Numbered from the stretch's first letter, positions 1-6,200 are shown. The stretch: DNA of 6,448 nt from Rhodospirillales bacterium Alpha_05 (GCA_001603335.1 LUYR01000617.1:1-6448), one strand, 5' to 3'. Made by a program: numbers and translations. The notes: a model not told the origin generated them from the letters alone.

Positions 1-250
1 CGCCGCGACCGCGCTGATCCAGGTGCCCGCCACCTCGGGCGGCGCGACGGTCACGGCGCGCGGGCCGGGCATCGCCGAGACCCAGGAGTTCGCGGTCGTC
101 GGGTTGGAGCCGGACTTCTGGGTGCGTCGCGCCGCGGTCAACGCCGCGTTCCCCACCGGCCTCGACATCGTCTTCGTCGACCCGCGCCAGATCGTCGGTC
201 TGCCGCGTGCAATTCATCTGGAAGGAGCGCCGCCATGTACGTTGCGGTAA
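1..250 (+). CDS. phnH: PhnH, C-P lyase core subunit (3' part only)
   Basis: This is the C-terminal part of PhnH, a non-catalytic-looking subunit of the C-P lyase core complex (PhnG-H-I-J) needed for phosphonate breakdown in the cytoplasm. The reading frame is already open at base 2 and gives 82 residues up to TAA at 248-250; the N-terminal half lies upstream of the window. Recognisable PhnH features are a GPGI segment, a short stretch ending in DFW, and the run FPTGLDIVFVD followed by GLPR, which corresponds to the FPLGVD...LPR ending of the family. The final dozen residues after LPR are not ones I recognise as conserved. The last 16 nt overlap the start of phnI in another frame, and the ribosome binding site for phnI lies inside this gene. 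Identification rests on motif recall plus the position directly before phnI. The GTG at base 23 is not a credible start, because it would remove conserved sequence. Confidence 0.9.
   Translation, partial: AATALIQVPATSGGATVTARGPGIAETQEFAVVGLEPDFWVRRAAVNAAFPTGLDIVFVDPRQIVGLPRAIHLEGAPPCTLR
220..234 (+). promoter_or_regulatory. Ribosome binding site of phnI
   Basis: AAGGAG at 222-227 is a strong Shine-Dalgarno match 7 nt before the ATG at 235. It is embedded in the last codons of phnH. It fixes the phnI start at 235, which also gives the conserved N-terminus MYVAVKGGE. Confidence 0.8.
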
Positions 251-1332
251 AAGGCGGCGAAAAGGCGATCGACAACGCCCACGCGTTGCTCGCCGAAGCG
301 CGGCGCGGCGATACCTCCGTGCCTGAACTCAGCATCGCGCAAATCCGCGAACAGATGCGTCTCGCCGTCGACCGGGTGATGGCGGAGGGCTCGCTCTATG
401 ACCCCGACCTCGCCGCCCTGGCGCTGAAGCAGGCGCGCGGCGACGCGGTGGAAGCGATCTTCCTGCTCCGCGCCTATCGCACCACCCTGCCCCGCCTCGC
501 CGTCTCGCGCCCCGTCGACACCGCGAAGATGCAGGTGCGGCGGCGGATTTCGGCGACGTTCAAGGATCTTCCCGGCGGCCAGATTCTCGGCCCGACCTTC
601 GACTACACCCACCGACTCCTCGACTTCACGCTGGCTGCGGAGAGCCTCGAAACCCCGGCCGCACCGGAAGCCGAACCGCCGGAAGACGCGGGCATGCCGC
701 GCGTCGTCGACATCCTCGGCGACGAAGGCCTGATCGAGGCGGATATCCCCGCCGAACCCGACGCCGTGCCCGGCGACCTCACCCGCGAGCCGCTGGAATT
801 CCCCGCCGGACGCGACATCCGCCTGCAGAACCTCGCGCGTGGCGACGAAGGCTTCGTCCTCGGCCTCGCCTACTCGTCGCAGCGCGGCTTCGGCAACACC
901 CATCCGTTCGCGGGCGAAATCCGCGTCGGCGCGGTGGAGGTGGAGATCGTGCCGGAGGAGTTGGGGTTCCCGATCACCATCGGACGGGTCGAGCTCACCG
1001 AGTGCCAGATGGTTTCGCAGTTCAAGGGCGCGAAGGACAAGCCCGCCCAGTTCACCCGCGGCTACGGCCTCACCTTCGGCCACAACGAGCGCAAGGCGAT
1101 GGCGATGTCGATCGTCGACCGCACCCTGCGCGCCGACGAATTCGGCGAGGAGCGCGCCCACCCGGCGCAGGATGAGGAATTCGTGTTGAGCCACACCGAC
1201 AACGTCGAGGCCTCGGGCTTCCTCCAGCACCTGAAGCTGCCGCACTACGTCGACTTCCAGGGCGAGCTGGTCAACGTCCGCGCGCTGCGTCGCGCCGCCA
1301 CGCCCGCGCGGCTGAAGGAGATCGCCGAATGA
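235..1332 (+). CDS. phnI: PhnI, alpha-D-ribose 1-methylphosphonate 5-triphosphate synthase subunit
   Basis: PhnI is the nucleosidase-like subunit of C-P lyase. Alone it can cleave purine nucleoside triphosphates; with PhnG, PhnH and PhnL it swaps the adenine of ATP for a phosphonate, giving ribose 1-phosphonate 5-triphosphate. The 365-residue product is close to the E. coli protein (about 354). Conserved blocks seen are KGGEKAI at residues 7-12, DLPGGQILGPT and DYTHRLLDF at 111-131, DLTREPL at 181-187, SQRGFGNTHPFAGEIR at 215-230, FGHNERKAMAMS at 281-292 and ASGFLQHLKLPHYVDF at 326-341. The two histidines of QHLKLPH (H332 and H337) have the spacing of the pair I recall as metal-binding near the PhnJ interface in the E. 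coli core. Residues about 135-155 form a proline- and glutamate-rich linker that looks variable. The start has a strong ribosome binding site, and the stop overlaps the phnJ start as ATGA (1329-1332). Confidence 0.97.
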   Translation: MYVAVKGGEKAIDNAHALLAEARRGDTSVPELSIAQIREQMRLAVDRVMAEGSLYDPDLAALALKQARGDAVEAIFLLRAYRTTLPRLAVSRPVDTAKMQVRRRISATFKDLPGGQILGPTFDYTHRLLDFTLAAESLETPAAPEAEPPEDAGMPRVVDILGDEGLIEADIPAEPDAVPGDLTREPLEFPAGRDIRLQNLARGDEGFVLGLAYSSQRGFGNTHPFAGEIRVGAVEVEIVPEELGFPITIGRVELTECQMVSQFKGAKDKPAQFTRGYGLTFGHNERKAMAMSIVDRTLRADEFGEERAHPAQDEEFVLSHTDNVEASGFLQHLKLPHYVDFQGELVNVRALRRAATPARLKEIAE

Positions 1333-2225
1333 GCGTCGCTCTCGAAGCCGAGGCGAGCGGCTACAACTTCGCCTATCTCGACGAACAGACCAAGCGGATG
1401 ATCCGCCGCGCGATCCTGAAAGCCGTGGCGATCCCGGGCTATCAGGTGCCGTTCGCGGGCCGCGAAATGCCGCTGCCCTACGGCTGGGGCACCGGCGGCA
1501 TCCAGGTGACGGCGGCGGTGATCGGCGCGGACGATACCTTGAAGGTGATCGACCAGGGTGCCGACGACACCACCAACGCGGTGTCGATCCGCCGCTTCTT
1601 CCAGCGCACCGCGGGCGTCGCCACCACCACCGCCACCACCGACGCCACAGTGATCCAGACCCGCCACCGCATCCCGGAAACGCCGCTGACCGAGGACCAG
1701 ATCCTGGTCTACCAGGTGCCGATCCCCGAGCCGCTGCGCTGGATGGAGGCGCGGGAGTCGGAAACCCGCAAGATGCATGCGCTCGCCGAATACGGCGTGA
1801 TGCACGTGCGGCTTTACGAAGACATCGCCCACATGGGGCGGATCGTGAAGTCCTACGACTATCCGGTGCGGGTCGACGGCCGCTACATCATGGCCCCCTC
1901 GCCGATCCCGAAGTTCGACAACCCGAAGATGGACCGGATGGCCGCGCTGCAACTCTTTGGCGCGGGCCGCGAGAAGCGCATCTACGCGGTGCCGCCCTAC
2001 ACCCGGGCGGAAAGCCTCGACTTCGAGGACCACCCGTTCGAAATCCAGAGCTGGGACGACGGCTGCGCACTCTGCGGCGCGATCGACAGCTACCTCGACG
2101 AAGTGGTGACCGACGACAAGGGCGGACGGATGATGGTCTGCTCCGACACCGACCACTGCGACAAGCGCCGCGCCGCCGGGTATTCCGGCCCGATGGCCGC
2201 CCCCTATGCGGAGACGCCGAAATGA
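1329..2225 (+). CDS. phnJ: PhnJ, radical-SAM C-P lyase catalytic subunit
   Basis: PhnJ performs the step that names the pathway. A radical generated from S-adenosylmethionine at a [4Fe-4S] cluster leads to cleavage of the C-P bond of ribose 1-phosphonate 5-phosphate, releasing the alkane and ribose 1,2-cyclic phosphate 5-phosphate. The product has 298 residues (E. coli 281). Four cysteines at C246, C249, C271 and C277 have spacing C-x2-C-x21-C-x5-C, identical to E. coli C241, C244, C266 and C272. The first three are known to hold the cluster and the fourth is the proposed thiyl radical site. G37, in AIPGYQVPF, sits at the same offset (+5) as the E. coli glycyl-radical Gly32. The enzyme therefore looks fully active. 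The start at 1329 overlaps the phnI stop by 4 nt and has AAGGAG at 1315-1320, 8 nt upstream; the stop overlaps phnK as ATGA (2222-2225). The roughly 17 extra residues are mainly C-terminal (after C277) with a few at the N-terminus. Confidence 0.98.
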   Translation: MSVALEAEASGYNFAYLDEQTKRMIRRAILKAVAIPGYQVPFAGREMPLPYGWGTGGIQVTAAVIGADDTLKVIDQGADDTTNAVSIRRFFQRTAGVATTTATTDATVIQTRHRIPETPLTEDQILVYQVPIPEPLRWMEARESETRKMHALAEYGVMHVRLYEDIAHMGRIVKSYDYPVRVDGRYIMAPSPIPKFDNPKMDRMAALQLFGAGREKRIYAVPPYTRAESLDFEDHPFEIQSWDDGCALCGAIDSYLDEVVTDDKGGRMMVCSDTDHCDKRRAAGYSGPMAAPYAETPK

Positions 2226-3031
2226 ATTTGGTATCCACCGCCGCCCGCGACCTCGACGACGATCCGCCGCTGCTCTCGGTGCGCAACCTCGCCAAGCACT
2301 ACGGCAACGCGCTCGGCTGCCGCGCGGTGAGCTTCGACCTCTGGCCTGGCGAGGTTCTGGGCATCGTCGGCGAGTCCGGCTCGGGCAAGACCACCCTGCT
2401 CAACTGCCTCTCCGGCCAGATCGACGCCGACGGCGGCGAAATCCTCTACCGCCACCGCGACGGCGAAGTCGCCGACTTCCGCACCCTGCCCGAACCACAG
2501 CGCCGCGCCCTGCTGCGCGGCGAATGGGGGCTGGTGCACCAGAACCCGCGCGACGGCCTGCGCCTCCGGGTGTCCGCCGGAGCCAACATCGGCGAGCGGC
2601 TGATGGCCGAGGGCGCGCGCCACTACGGCGAGATCCGCGGCGCGGCGATGAACTGGCTCTCGCGCGTCGAAATCGCCACCGACCGCACCGACGATCTGCC
2701 GATCCGCTTCTCCGGCGGTATGCAACAGCGCCTGCAGATCGCCCGCACCCTGGTCACCGGGCCGCGCCTGGTATTCATGGACGAACCCACCGGCGGCCTC
2801 GACGTGTCGGTCCAGGCACGGCTGCTGGACCTGATCCGGGGTCTGGTGGACGAACTCGGCGCGGCCTGCGTGATCGTCACCCACGATCTCGCGGTGGCGC
2901 GCCTGCTCGCGCACCGGCTGATGGTGATGAAGGGCGGCGAAGTGGTGGAAGCGGGCCTCACCGATCAGGTGCTCGACGATCCGCACCATCCCTACACCCA
3001 GCTCCTGGTGTCCTCGGTTTTGCAGGTGTGA
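2222..3031 (+). CDS. phnK: PhnK, ABC-type ATPase of the C-P lyase complex
   Basis: PhnK is a soluble ABC-type nucleotide-binding protein that binds the PhnGHIJ core through PhnJ. It is not thought to drive transport, despite resembling dipeptide-transport ATPases. In the 269-residue product the ABC motifs are all present: Walker A GESGSGKTT (50-58), Q-loop HQNPRDGL (106-113), signature FSGGMQQRLQ (163-172), Walker B LVFMDEPTGGLD (183-194, E188 catalytic) and the H-loop histidine H221 in VTHDLA. PhnK-typical stretches are FDLWPGEVLGIVGE, SAGANIGERLMAEGARHYG and the C-terminal VLDDPHHPYTQLLVSSVLQ. It carries about 12 more residues before PLLSV than E. coli PhnK (252 aa). The start at 2222 is supported by GGAG at 2210-2213, 8 nt upstream, and by the ATGA overlap with the phnJ stop. 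No Met codon lies between this start and the conserved region. Confidence 0.97.
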   Translation: MNLVSTAARDLDDDPPLLSVRNLAKHYGNALGCRAVSFDLWPGEVLGIVGESGSGKTTLLNCLSGQIDADGGEILYRHRDGEVADFRTLPEPQRRALLRGEWGLVHQNPRDGLRLRVSAGANIGERLMAEGARHYGEIRGAAMNWLSRVEIATDRTDDLPIRFSGGMQQRLQIARTLVTGPRLVFMDEPTGGLDVSVQARLLDLIRGLVDELGAACVIVTHDLAVARLLAHRLMVMKGGEVVEAGLTDQVLDDPHHPYTQLLVSSVLQV

Positions 3032-3033
3032 CG
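3024..3033 (+). promoter_or_regulatory. Weak ribosome binding site that selects the phnL start
   Basis: AGGTG at 3024-3028 stands 5 nt before the ATG at 3034. A GTG at 3028 is in the same frame and would overlap the phnK stop as GTGA, adding only two residues, but it would leave no Shine-Dalgarno at a usable distance. ATG 3034 is therefore preferred. The difference does not affect the protein fold. Confidence 0.45.
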
Positions 3034-3729
3034 ATGACTCTGATGCTCTCGGTTCAAGGCGTCGCCAAGACCTTCACCCTCCACACCCAGGGCGGCGTGA
3101 AGATTCCGGTGTTCCGCGACCTCGATCTCGACGTTTCGGCGGGCGAGTGCGTGGTGCTGCACGGTCCCTCGGGCGCGGGCAAGTCGACCCTGCTGCGCGC
3201 GATGTACGCCAACGTCCTTCCCGACGCCGGGGAAATCCGGGTGCGCCACGGCGGCCGCATGGTCGATCTGGCAAGCGCCTCCAGCCGCACGGTCTTGCAG
3301 GTACGCCGCCACACCCTCGGCTACGTCAGCCAGTTCTTGAGCGTGATCCCGCGCGTGCCGACGCTCAACGTCGTCGCCGAACCGCTGATCCGCGACGGCC
3401 TCGACATCGACACCGCGCACGAGCGCGCCGCGGCGATGCTCTCCCGTCTCAACGTGCCCGAACGGCTGTGGAGCCTCGCCCCCGCGACCTTCTCGGGCGG
3501 CGAGCAACAGCGCGTCAACATCGCGCGCGGCTTGATCGCCGAGATGCCGGTGCTGCTCCTCGACGAACCCACCGCGTCTCTCGACGCCGCCAACCGCGAC
3601 GTCGTCGTCGAACTGGTCGCCGAGGCGAAGCAGCGCGGCGCGGCGATCGTCGGGATTTTCCACGATGCCGCCACCCGCGACGCGGTGGCGGACCGGCTCT
3701 ACCCCCTCACTCCCGCAAAGGCAGCGTGA
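3034..3729 (+). CDS. phnL: PhnL, ABC-type ATPase required for C-P lyase
   Basis: PhnL is the second ABC-type ATPase of the pathway. It is needed with PhnG, PhnH and PhnI for ribose 1-phosphonate 5-triphosphate formation in vitro, and structural work places it on PhnK at the core complex. The 231-residue product (E. coli about 226) shows Walker A GPSGAGKST (44-52), Q-loop glutamine Q100 in GYVSQFL, signature FSGGEQQRVN (153-162), Walker B VLLLDEPTASLD (173-184, E178 catalytic) and H210 in GIFHD. PhnL-specific wording includes GECVVLHG, LYANYLPD-like MYANVLPDAGEI, RLNVPERLW.LAP and RGAAIVGIFHD. It starts 2 nt after the phnK stop. The reading frame stays open far upstream through phnK, to 2206, but that extension is out-of-frame shadow sequence rich in Arg and Pro, not part of PhnL. 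The stop is 4 nt before phnM. Confidence 0.97.
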   Translation: MTLMLSVQGVAKTFTLHTQGGVKIPVFRDLDLDVSAGECVVLHGPSGAGKSTLLRAMYANVLPDAGEIRVRHGGRMVDLASASSRTVLQVRRHTLGYVSQFLSVIPRVPTLNVVAEPLIRDGLDIDTAHERAAAMLSRLNVPERLWSLAPATFSGGEQQRVNIARGLIAEMPVLLLDEPTASLDAANRDVVVELVAEAKQRGAAIVGIFHDAATRDAVADRLYPLTPAKAA

Positions 3730-3733
3730 TCCG

Positions 3734-4861
3734 ATGATCCTCACCAACGCCCGCATCGTCACCCCGGACGCGGTGATCCACGGCAGCGTCCACGTCGAAG
3801 ACGGCGCAATCCGCGCCATCGACGAGGGCGCGAGCACCAACCCTGCGGCGATCGACCTGGAGGGAGACTACCTCCTCCCCGGCCTGATCGAGATGCACAC
3901 CGACAACATGGAAAAGAACCTCGAGCCGCGCCCCGGGGTGAAATGGCCTTCGCCGATGGCCGCCGTGCTCGCCCACGACGCCCAGATCGCGGCGGCGGGG
4001 ATCACCACCGTGCTCGACGCGATCAGCATCGGCGAATCGCACAAGGCTGGCCGCGACACCCTGATCGCCGACAGTATCGCCGGCGTCGAGCGCGGCCTGA
4101 AGGAAGACGTGCTGCGCGCCGACCACATGCTGCATCTACGCTGCGAGATCGTCGGCGCGAGGGTGATCGAACTCTCCCGCCCCCACTTCGACAACCCGCT
4201 GGTCAAGGTGGTCTCGCTGATGGACCATACGCCGGGGCAGCGGCAGTGGAGCGAAATCAGCCACTGGCTGCGCTACAACAAGACCGAGCACCTGCCCTCC
4301 GCCGAGATCGAAGCCCGCCTCGAGGCGCTGCGCGCCGCCCGCGCCCAGTACGGCGAGGCGCACCGCCGCGAGATCGTCGCCCTGGCACAGGAGCGCAACC
4401 TGGTGATCGCGACCCACGACGACACCCTACCCGCCCACGTCGACGAGGCCGCCGCGGAAGGCGCGACGATCGCCGAGTTCCCCACCACTCTCGCCGCCGC
4501 CCGCCGCGCCCACGAACTCGGCCTGGCGACGATCATGGGCTCGCCCAACGTCGTACGGAACGGCTCCCACTCCGGAAACGTCTCGGCGCGCGAACTCGCC
4601 AAGGAAGGGCTGCTCGACGGCCTCTCCTCCGACTACGTGCCGGTAAGCCTGCTGCACGCCGCCTTCCTGCTCTGGGAGGACGTCGGCATCGCGCTGCCCG
4701 AGGCGATCTCCATCGTTTCCGCCAACACTGCGAAAATGGTCGGCCTCGACGACCGGGGCCGCATCGCGCCCGGCCTGCGCGCCGACCTCGTGCGGGTCAA
4801 GGCGCTGCCGCACCTGCCGGTGGTGCGTCAGGTGTGGCGCTGCGGCAAGCAGGTGGCCTGA
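3734..4861 (+). CDS. phnM: PhnM, alpha-D-ribose 1-methylphosphonate 5-triphosphate diphosphatase
   Basis: PhnM is an amidohydrolase-superfamily enzyme that removes pyrophosphate from ribose 1-phosphonate 5-triphosphate, making the 5-phosphate that PhnJ uses. The 375-residue product matches the E. coli length (378). The N-terminal strand MILTNARIVTPDAV and the beta-sandwich return GRIAPGLRADLVRV (341-354) are typical of amidohydrolases. Candidate metal-site residues are H55 and D57 in HTDN, E138 in LRCE, H165 in MDHTPGQ, H228 in ATHDD and D300 in SSDY. Family blocks EPRPGVKWP (64-72), SDYVPVSLLHAAF and GSPNVVRNGSHSGN (269-282) are present. One detail: the segment after HTDN reads MEKN, where I remember LEKH from E. 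coli. The ATG at 3734 gives the standard N-terminus; an upstream in-frame ATG (3665) lies inside phnL and adds non-homologous sequence. A weak AAAGG lies 12 nt before the start, so translation may depend on coupling with phnL. Confidence 0.97.
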   Translation: MILTNARIVTPDAVIHGSVHVEDGAIRAIDEGASTNPAAIDLEGDYLLPGLIEMHTDNMEKNLEPRPGVKWPSPMAAVLAHDAQIAAAGITTVLDAISIGESHKAGRDTLIADSIAGVERGLKEDVLRADHMLHLRCEIVGARVIELSRPHFDNPLVKVVSLMDHTPGQRQWSEISHWLRYNKTEHLPSAEIEARLEALRAARAQYGEAHRREIVALAQERNLVIATHDDTLPAHVDEAAAEGATIAEFPTTLAAARRAHELGLATIMGSPNVVRNGSHSGNVSARELAKEGLLDGLSSDYVPVSLLHAAFLLWEDVGIALPEAISIVSANTAKMVGLDDRGRIAPGLRADLVRVKALPHLPVVRQVWRCGKQVA

Positions 4862-4863
4862 GC
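4851..4863 (+). promoter_or_regulatory. Ribosome binding site of the DUF1045 gene
   Basis: AGGTGG at 4851-4856 lies 7 nt before the ATG at 4864, inside the last codons of phnM. It supports the start at 4864 rather than any codon inside phnM, where the same frame is also open. Confidence 0.6.
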
Positions 4864-5544
4864 ATGGCCGCCCGCTACGCTGTCTACTACGCGCCCGAGG
4901 CGGAAAGCGCGCTCTGGCGGCTCGGCTCGCAATGGCTCGGCCGCGATGCCGAAACCGGAGCGGCGCTGCGCCAGCCCGACATCCCCGAGATTGCCGCACT
5001 CACCACCTCGCCGCGTCGCTACGGCCTGCACGCGACCCTGAAGGCGCCGATCCGGCTTGCCGACGGCACCACCGAGGCCGAGTTCCTCGACGCGGTGGCC
5101 ACCTGGGCAGCGTCGGAAACGCCGTTCACGCTGCCGCGTCTCGACGTCGGCAGCCTAGGCGACTTCCTCGCCCTACGCCTCTCCAAGCCTTGCCCGGAGC
5201 TGATCGCGATGGCGGGACGCTGCGTCCGCAGCCTCGATCGCTTCCGCAAACCGCCGAGCGACGCCGAACTCGCGCGCCGCCGCATCGATTCGCTCCCGGT
5301 AGCCGAGCGGGCGCACCTGCTCGCCTGGGGTTATCCTTATGTTTTCGAGTGTTACCGCTTTCACATCACCTTGAGCGACAGCATTGCCGACGACAAACTG
5401 CGAGCGCGGGTGCACGACGCCGCGGTGGCGTGGCTGGAGGCCGCGGAGCTCGAAAATCGGCCGATGGTGGAGGCATGCGTCTTCGTTCAGGCCACCGCCG
5501 ACCAACCTTTCATCCTCACAAACCGCTTCGCCTTTTCCTCTTAA
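4864..5544 (+). CDS. DUF1045 phosphonate-operon protein, 2H phosphoesterase-like
   Basis: The 226-residue product belongs to the family known as DUF1045, or putative phosphonate metabolism protein, which is repeatedly found in phn operons and has no function that I know to be established. It begins MAARYAVYYAPE and contains two H-x-T motifs: H56-A-T58 in GLHATLKAP and H167-I-T169 in YRFHITLSD. Paired H-x-T/S motifs about 110 residues apart are the catalytic signature of the 2H phosphoesterase fold, whose members open cyclic phosphates and similar phosphodiesters. FRKPPSDAELARRR in the middle (127-140) also fits my memory of the family. There is no signal peptide or membrane segment, so a cytoplasmic enzyme is expected. 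It starts 2 nt after phnM and ends the plus-strand operon; its TAA (5542-5544) overlaps the stop of the opposing transferase. Inference: it may act on ribose 1,2-cyclic phosphate 5-phosphate in place of PhnP, or on a related intermediate. Its 3' third is less GC-rich than the rest of the operon. Confidence 0.9.
   Translation: MAARYAVYYAPEAESALWRLGSQWLGRDAETGAALRQPDIPEIAALTTSPRRYGLHATLKAPIRLADGTTEAEFLDAVATWAASETPFTLPRLDVGSLGDFLALRLSKPCPELIAMAGRCVRSLDRFRKPPSDAELARRRIDSLPVAERAHLLAWGYPYVFECYRFHITLSDSIADDKLRARVHDAAVAWLEAAELENRPMVEACVFVQATADQPFILTNRFAFSS
5541..5544. other. TTAA shared by two convergent stop codons
   Basis: On the plus strand TAA at 5542-5544 ends the DUF1045 gene. On the minus strand the complement of 5541-5543 is TAA and ends the transferase. 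The palindrome TTAA thus gives both stops with a 4-base footprint, leaving no intergenic space for a conventional terminator between the genes. Confidence 0.95.
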
Positions 5545-6170
5545 TCTACTGATATAAATGTATCATGCTTGTTGCAGAACGCTTCAACGGAGAGGTTACG
5601 GAAATCGTCGAGAGCGATTTTGAGGGTGTCGTGAGACCAATTCCACCAGGCGATACGCTTCAGCGCTTCACGCACCGCCTCAGGGAAGCGATAGCGCAGG
5701 ATCCGCCCCGGGTTGCCGGCGCAGATCGCATAGTCCGGCACGTCGTGGGTAACGATCGCGCCCGCCCCCACCACCGCGCCGATGCCGACGCTGCGCCCGG
5801 GCATGATCACCGCGCCATGGCCGATCCAGGCATCGTGCCCGATGCTCACGCCATGCGCGCGCCGCCAGTCGAAGAACGCCGCGTCGTCTTCGCCGAAGCC
5901 GTAGGCCGAGGCGCGGTAGCTGAAGTGATGCTGCGACGCGCGCGGCATCGGGTGGTTGCCGGGGTTGATCCGGGTGTGCGAAGCGATCGAGACGAACTTG
6001 CCGATCCGTGCGTAGGCGATCTCGGCGTCCTGGGCGACGTAGGAATAGGCGCCGAACTCGGTTTCGCTGATGATCGACCGCGGGCCGATTTCGGTATAGG
6101 GGCCGAGTTCGCAGGCGGTGACGCAGGCGGACGGGTCGATGAACGGTGCGGGGCCGAGGCTCTTGCTCAT
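5541..6170 (-). CDS. Hexapeptide-repeat (left-handed beta-helix) acyltransferase of phn clusters
   Basis: The 209-residue product is a left-handed beta-helix transferase of the type annotated in phosphonate operons as phosphonate metabolism protein, transferase hexapeptide repeat family. Family members resemble xenobiotic (chloramphenicol-type) acetyltransferases using acetyl-CoA; the true acceptor is not known to me, though acetylation of an aminoalkylphosphonate, as PhnO does in E. coli, is a reasonable guess. Visible features are hexapeptide turns in IDPSACVTACELGPYTEIG (11-29), GNHP at 71-74 with H73 as the likely catalytic histidine, a loop (75-105) rich in aromatic residues, then IGHDAWIGHGAVIMPG (110-125), VGIGAVVGAGAIVTHDVPDYAICAGNPGR (128-156) and a helical tail starting at FPEAVREAL. 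The ATG at 6168-6170 is the only credible start; the frame runs on upstream only as antisense of phnN. The gene is antiparallel to all its neighbours, converges on DUF1045 and diverges from phnN. Its last 25-30 codons are much richer in A and T than the rest. Confidence 0.9.
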   Translation of the reverse strand: MSKSLGPAPFIDPSACVTACELGPYTEIGPRSIISETEFGAYSYVAQDAEIAYARIGKFVSIASHTRINPGNHPMPRASQHHFSYRASAYGFGEDDAAFFDWRRAHGVSIGHDAWIGHGAVIMPGRSVGIGAVVGAGAIVTHDVPDYAICAGNPGRILRYRFPEAVREALKRIAWWNWSHDTLKIALDDFRNLSVEAFCNKHDTFISVD

Positions 6171-6200
6171 GGCTTTAGGCTTTCCAACAGGCGGTGAAAC
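6171..6200. promoter_or_regulatory. 30-nt divergent gap between transferase and phnN
   Basis: Both flanking genes start at its edges and point away, so this gap holds both ribosome binding sites. For phnN the best candidate is the purine-rich AGGCGGTGA at 6189-6197; for the transferase it is GGAAA on the complementary strand at about 6181-6185, 10 nt from its ATG. Both are weak. I see no convincing -35/-10 pair and no Pho-box-like repeat, so any promoter would have to reach into one of the coding regions. Confidence 0.35.

Noticed and set aside
214..2156. Long open frames on the minus strand opposite phnI and phnJ (343 and 303 codons)
   Set aside because: They are the mirror of high-GC codon third positions. 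Their translations are His-, Arg- and Val-rich with no recognisable domain, while the plus strand carries clear phnI and phnJ.
2206..3729. A single 507-codon frame that would fuse an upstream protein to PhnL
   Set aside because: The part before 3034 is phnK read out of frame, giving Arg/Pro-rich sequence. PhnL-like sequence starts only at 3034.
5456..5465. Perfect 10-bp palindrome ATCGGCCGAT
   Set aside because: It is isolated inside the DUF1045 coding region with no partner copy. Short GC-rich palindromes are expected by chance in DNA of this composition.
3943..5544. A 533-codon frame suggesting a large N-terminal extension of the DUF1045 protein
   Set aside because: The extension is phnM in the wrong frame and lacks domain character. 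ATG 4864 has a ribosome binding site and gives the family-typical start.
5550..5565. Small inverted repeat TGATA-TAAATG-TATCA as a terminator between convergent genes
   Set aside because: It has only a 5-bp, mostly A-T stem with no following T-run on either strand, and it is coding sequence of the transferase. It is too weak to call.
5565..6197. Plus-strand 210-codon frame opposite the transferase
   Set aside because: Its translation is low-complexity Asp/Arg/Ala-rich shadow sequence. The minus strand shows unmistakable hexapeptide repeats.
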